From positions 1 to 64,000 of the forward strand of contig JAYVMW010000024.1 in NCBI GenBank assembly GCA_043758755.1: a stretch of 64,000 bases of DNA, in the 5' to 3' direction. Positions 61,910 to 64,000 of this stretch are shown here, piece after piece. The translations under genes were made by a program, and so were the position numbers. How positions within the stretch are numbered: position 1 is the stretch's first letter; each line of letters opens with the position of its first letter. The notes below the pieces were generated by a model. That model was not told the origin of the DNA. It worked only from the letters and a program-made list of their open reading frames with translations, and made no database searches. This DNA is from Solimicrobium sp043758755. Lineage in GTDB: Bacteria > Pseudomonadota > Gammaproteobacteria > Burkholderiales > Burkholderiaceae_D.

Positions 61910-64000
61910 TCAGTGTTTTACTACAGGATCAACCACTTCTCCGGCAACAGCCGTAGCGGCAGTGACAACCACCTCTTCTTCAACCAGAGGGGTGGGTTGA
62001 CGTTCCAGTGCAATTTCCAACACCCGATCAATCCAGCGTACTGGAATAATTTCCAGATGATTTTTGACATTGTCCGGAATTTCCACCAGATCCTTGGCGT
62101 TTTCTTCCGGGATAATCACTGTCTTGATACCACCACGATGCGCAGCCAGCAGTTTTTCTTTTAAACCACCAATAGGCAATACTTCGCCACGCAGTGTAAT
62201 TTCACCCGTCATGGCCACGGTTGCCTTGACCGGAATGCCGGTGAAGATCGATACCAGTGCCGTTGTCATCGCGATACCCGCAGAAGGGCCATCTTTAGGA
62301 GTCGCGCCTTCAGGAACGTGAATATGCACATCCGTTTTTTCGAAGACATCGTTTTTAATCCCGAGACGTTTGGCGCGACTTCTGACCACTGTGCGTGCCG
62401 CTTCTATGGATTCTTTCATGACGTCGCCCAGTGTACCGGTGCGTATCACATTGCCTTTGCCCTGCATCGAAACGGCTTCAATGGTCAGCAGATCGCCACC
62501 CACTTCAGTCCAGGCCAGTCCGACAACCTGACCAACCTGATTTTCTTTTACAGCAGTACCAAAATCATAGCGCCGCACACCCAGATATTTATCCAGATTC
62601 TTGCAGGTCACCGTCACTTTTTTCTCCTGCTTTTTTAGCAGCAGCATTTTGACAACTTTGCGGCAGATTTTGGATATTTCACGCTCAAGCGAACGCACTC
62701 CAGCTTCACGGGTGTAATAGCGGATGATGTCGCGAATCGCCGTTTCGGAAACGGCGATCTCTGCTTCCTTCAAACCGTTGTTCTTGATTTGCTTGGGCAG
62801 TAAATAACGCTGCGCAATGCTGCTCTTTTCATCTTCGGTGTAACCAGACAGGCGAATAACTTCCATGCGATCCAGCAGCGCCGCCGGAATGTTGTACGAG
62901 TTGGACGTAGCCACAAACATCACATCAGACAGATCAAAATCGACTTCCAGATAATGGTCTGAAAAGGTGTGATTCTGTTCCGGATCCAGCACTTCCAGCA
63001 AAGCCGAGGATGGATCGCCCCGAAAATCAGCCCCCATCTTGTCAACTTCATCGAGCAGGAACAATGGATTTCTTACACCGATCTTGGACAAACTTTGTAG
63101 AATTTTGCCGGGCATGGAACCGATATAAGTGCGACGGTGACCACGAATTTCAGCTTCATCACGCACACCACCGAGCGCCATACGCACAAATTTACGGTTG
63201 GTCGCGCGCGCTATCGATTGTCCGAGCGAAGTTTTACCAACACCTGGTGGTCCAACAAAACATAATATCGGTGCCTTCAGTTTGTCAACCCGCTGTTGCA
63301 CGGCCAGATATTCCAGCACTCGTTCTTTGACTTTTTCGAGTCCGTAATGATCGGCATCCAGCACTTTTTCAGCATTGGCCAGATCATTGGTCACCTTGGA
63401 TTTTTTCTTCCATGGCAAGTTGATCAGCGTATCGATATAGTTGCGCACCACGGTTGCTTCGGCAGACATGGCTGACATCATTTTGAGCTTTTTCAGCTCG
63501 CTCATGGCTTTGTCGCGCGCTTCCTTGGGCATTTTTGCGGCAATGATTTTTTTGTCGATCTCTTCCAGATCAGCGCCCTCTTCGCCTTCGCCCAATTCTT
63601 TCTGAATCGCCTTGACCTGTTCGTTCAGATAATATTCACGCTGTGATTTTTCCATCTGACGCTTGACACGACCGCGTATGCGTTTTTCAACCTGCAGAAT
63701 ATCGAGTTCCCCTTCCAGTTGTCCCAGCAGATGTTCAAGCCGTTTGGCGACGCTGAAAATTTCCAGGATTTCCTGTTTCTGATCCAGCTTCAGTGGCAGA
63801 TGGGCAGCGACCGTATCAGCCAATCGGCCGGCATCATCGATACCAGACAACGAGGCCAGAATTTCAGGCGGTATCTTCTTGTTCAGTTTTACGTACTGGT
63901 CAAACTGCTGCACGATGGCGCGCCGCATTGCCTCCACTTCAGAGTCATCGCTTTCTTCTGTTTCGACCGGCTCCAGATTGGCGATGAAGTGCGTGTCAAA
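61910..64000 (-). CDS. lon: ATP-dependent protease Lon (5' end outside window)
   Basis: The C-terminal 696 or so residues of Lon, an AAA+ serine protease removing misfolded and regulatory proteins. The frame is open to the right edge, so an apparent internal start near 63937 is not the real one; about 105 N-terminal residues are missing. Visible are the coiled-coil linker (RVKRQMEKSQREYYLNEQ), Walker A GPPGVGKTS, LLDEVDKMG, the S-K dyad regions (PKDGPSAGIAM and GGLKEKLLAAHRGG) and an extended Val/Glu-rich C-terminus not typical of E. coli. Confidence 0.97.
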   Translation of the reverse strand, partial: FDTHFIANLEPVETEESDDSEVEAMRRAIVQQFDQYVKLNKKIPPEILASLSGIDDAGRLADTVAAHLPLKLDQKQEILEIFSVAKRLEHLLGQLEGELDILQVEKRIRGRVKRQMEKSQREYYLNEQVKAIQKELGEGEEGADLEEIDKKIIAAKMPKEARDKAMSELKKLKMMSAMSAEATVVRNYIDTLINLPWKKKSKVTNDLANAEKVLDADHYGLEKVKERVLEYLAVQQRVDKLKAPILCFVGPPGVGKTSLGQSIARATNRKFVRMALGGVRDEAEIRGHRRTYIGSMPGKILQSLSKIGVRNPLFLLDEVDKMGADFRGDPSSALLEVLDPEQNHTFSDHYLEVDFDLSDVMFVATSNSYNIPAALLDRMEVIRLSGYTEDEKSSIAQRYLLPKQIKNNGLKEAEIAVSETAIRDIIRYYTREAGVRSLEREISKICRKVVKMLLLKKQEKKVTVTCKNLDKYLGVRRYDFGTAVKENQVGQVVGLAWTEVGGDLLTIEAVSMQGKGNVIRTGTLGDVMKESIEAARTVVRSRAKRLGIKNDVFEKTDVHIHVPEGATPKDGPSAGIAMTTALVSIFTGIPVKATVAMTGEITLRGEVLPIGGLKEKLLAAHRGGIKTVIIPEENAKDLVEIPDNVKNHLEIIPVRWIDRVLEIALERQPTPLVEEEVVVTAATAVAGEVVDPVVKH

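Noticed and set aside
63937..64000. Start codon of lon inside the window
   Set aside because: The same frame stays open and Lon-like up to the window edge, so 63937 is only an internal GTG.

Overview
The window is ordinary proteobacterial chromosome, densely coded on both strands, with roughly 59 protein genes and no rRNA, tRNA, CRISPR array, insertion sequence or prophage that I could see. The gene order points to a betaproteobacterium of the order Burkholderiales, most likely an Oxalobacteraceae-type organism. The evidence is the block rpsB-tsf-pyrH-frr-uppS-cdsA-dxr-rseP-bamA-skp-lpxD-fabZ-lpxA-lpxB, divergent map-glnD, a pgk-pyk-fba-pur cluster and a pcm/rhodanese/tolC/waaA cluster. The family assignment is inference from gene order and protein character only.

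Layout. 1-8.3 kb: moaC (cut by the window edge), a BepA-like M48 protease, an oxidoreductase/glutamine-synthetase pair resembling PuuB/PuuA of putrescine catabolism, small conserved proteins and the AzlCD amino-acid exporter. 8.4-14.7 kb: lower glycolysis (pgk, pyk, fba), purE and purC, then a Sua5-type tRNA t6A enzyme. 14.8-18.9 kb (minus): an operon of an MFS anion transporter, a TcyP-like cystine symporter and a CoA-disulfide-reductase-like flavoprotein. 19-20.3 kb: a His-rich exported protein, a SemiSWEET and a flavin reductase.

20.3-25.2 kb (minus): a three-gene operon encoding a kleisin-like protein, a small winged-helix (kite-like) protein and a 939-residue SMC ATPase. This looks like a compact MukBEF/MksBEF/Wadjet-type complex without the JetD/MksG nuclease, and it is the most interesting system in the window. 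It is followed at 25.4-26.9 kb by two AT-richer orphan genes.

26.9-40.7 kb: two diguanylate cyclases, an exported glutathione peroxidase, waaA, a TolC-family protein, rhodanese and Pcm-like proteins, RsuA, the peroxide-defence pair ahpC-ahpF, hemN with an FNR-type site, a methionine-type aminotransferase and a small Ala-rich exported protein. 40.7-55.5 kb (minus): the envelope/translation block, which makes isoprenoid precursors (dxr), undecaprenyl-PP (uppS), CDP-diacylglycerol (cdsA) and lipid A (lpxD, lpxA, lpxB), and assembles the outer membrane (bamA, skp, rseP). 55.9-64 kb: map, glnD, an rRNA pseudouridine synthase, a YfeH-like transporter, lexA with an SOS box, and lon running off the right edge.

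Recognisable control signals are the SOS box at lexA, the FNR-like box at hemN, intercistronic hairpins in ahpC-ahpF and rpsB-tsf, a strong terminator with a larger inverted repeat between tsf and pyrH, and bidirectional terminators between convergent genes.
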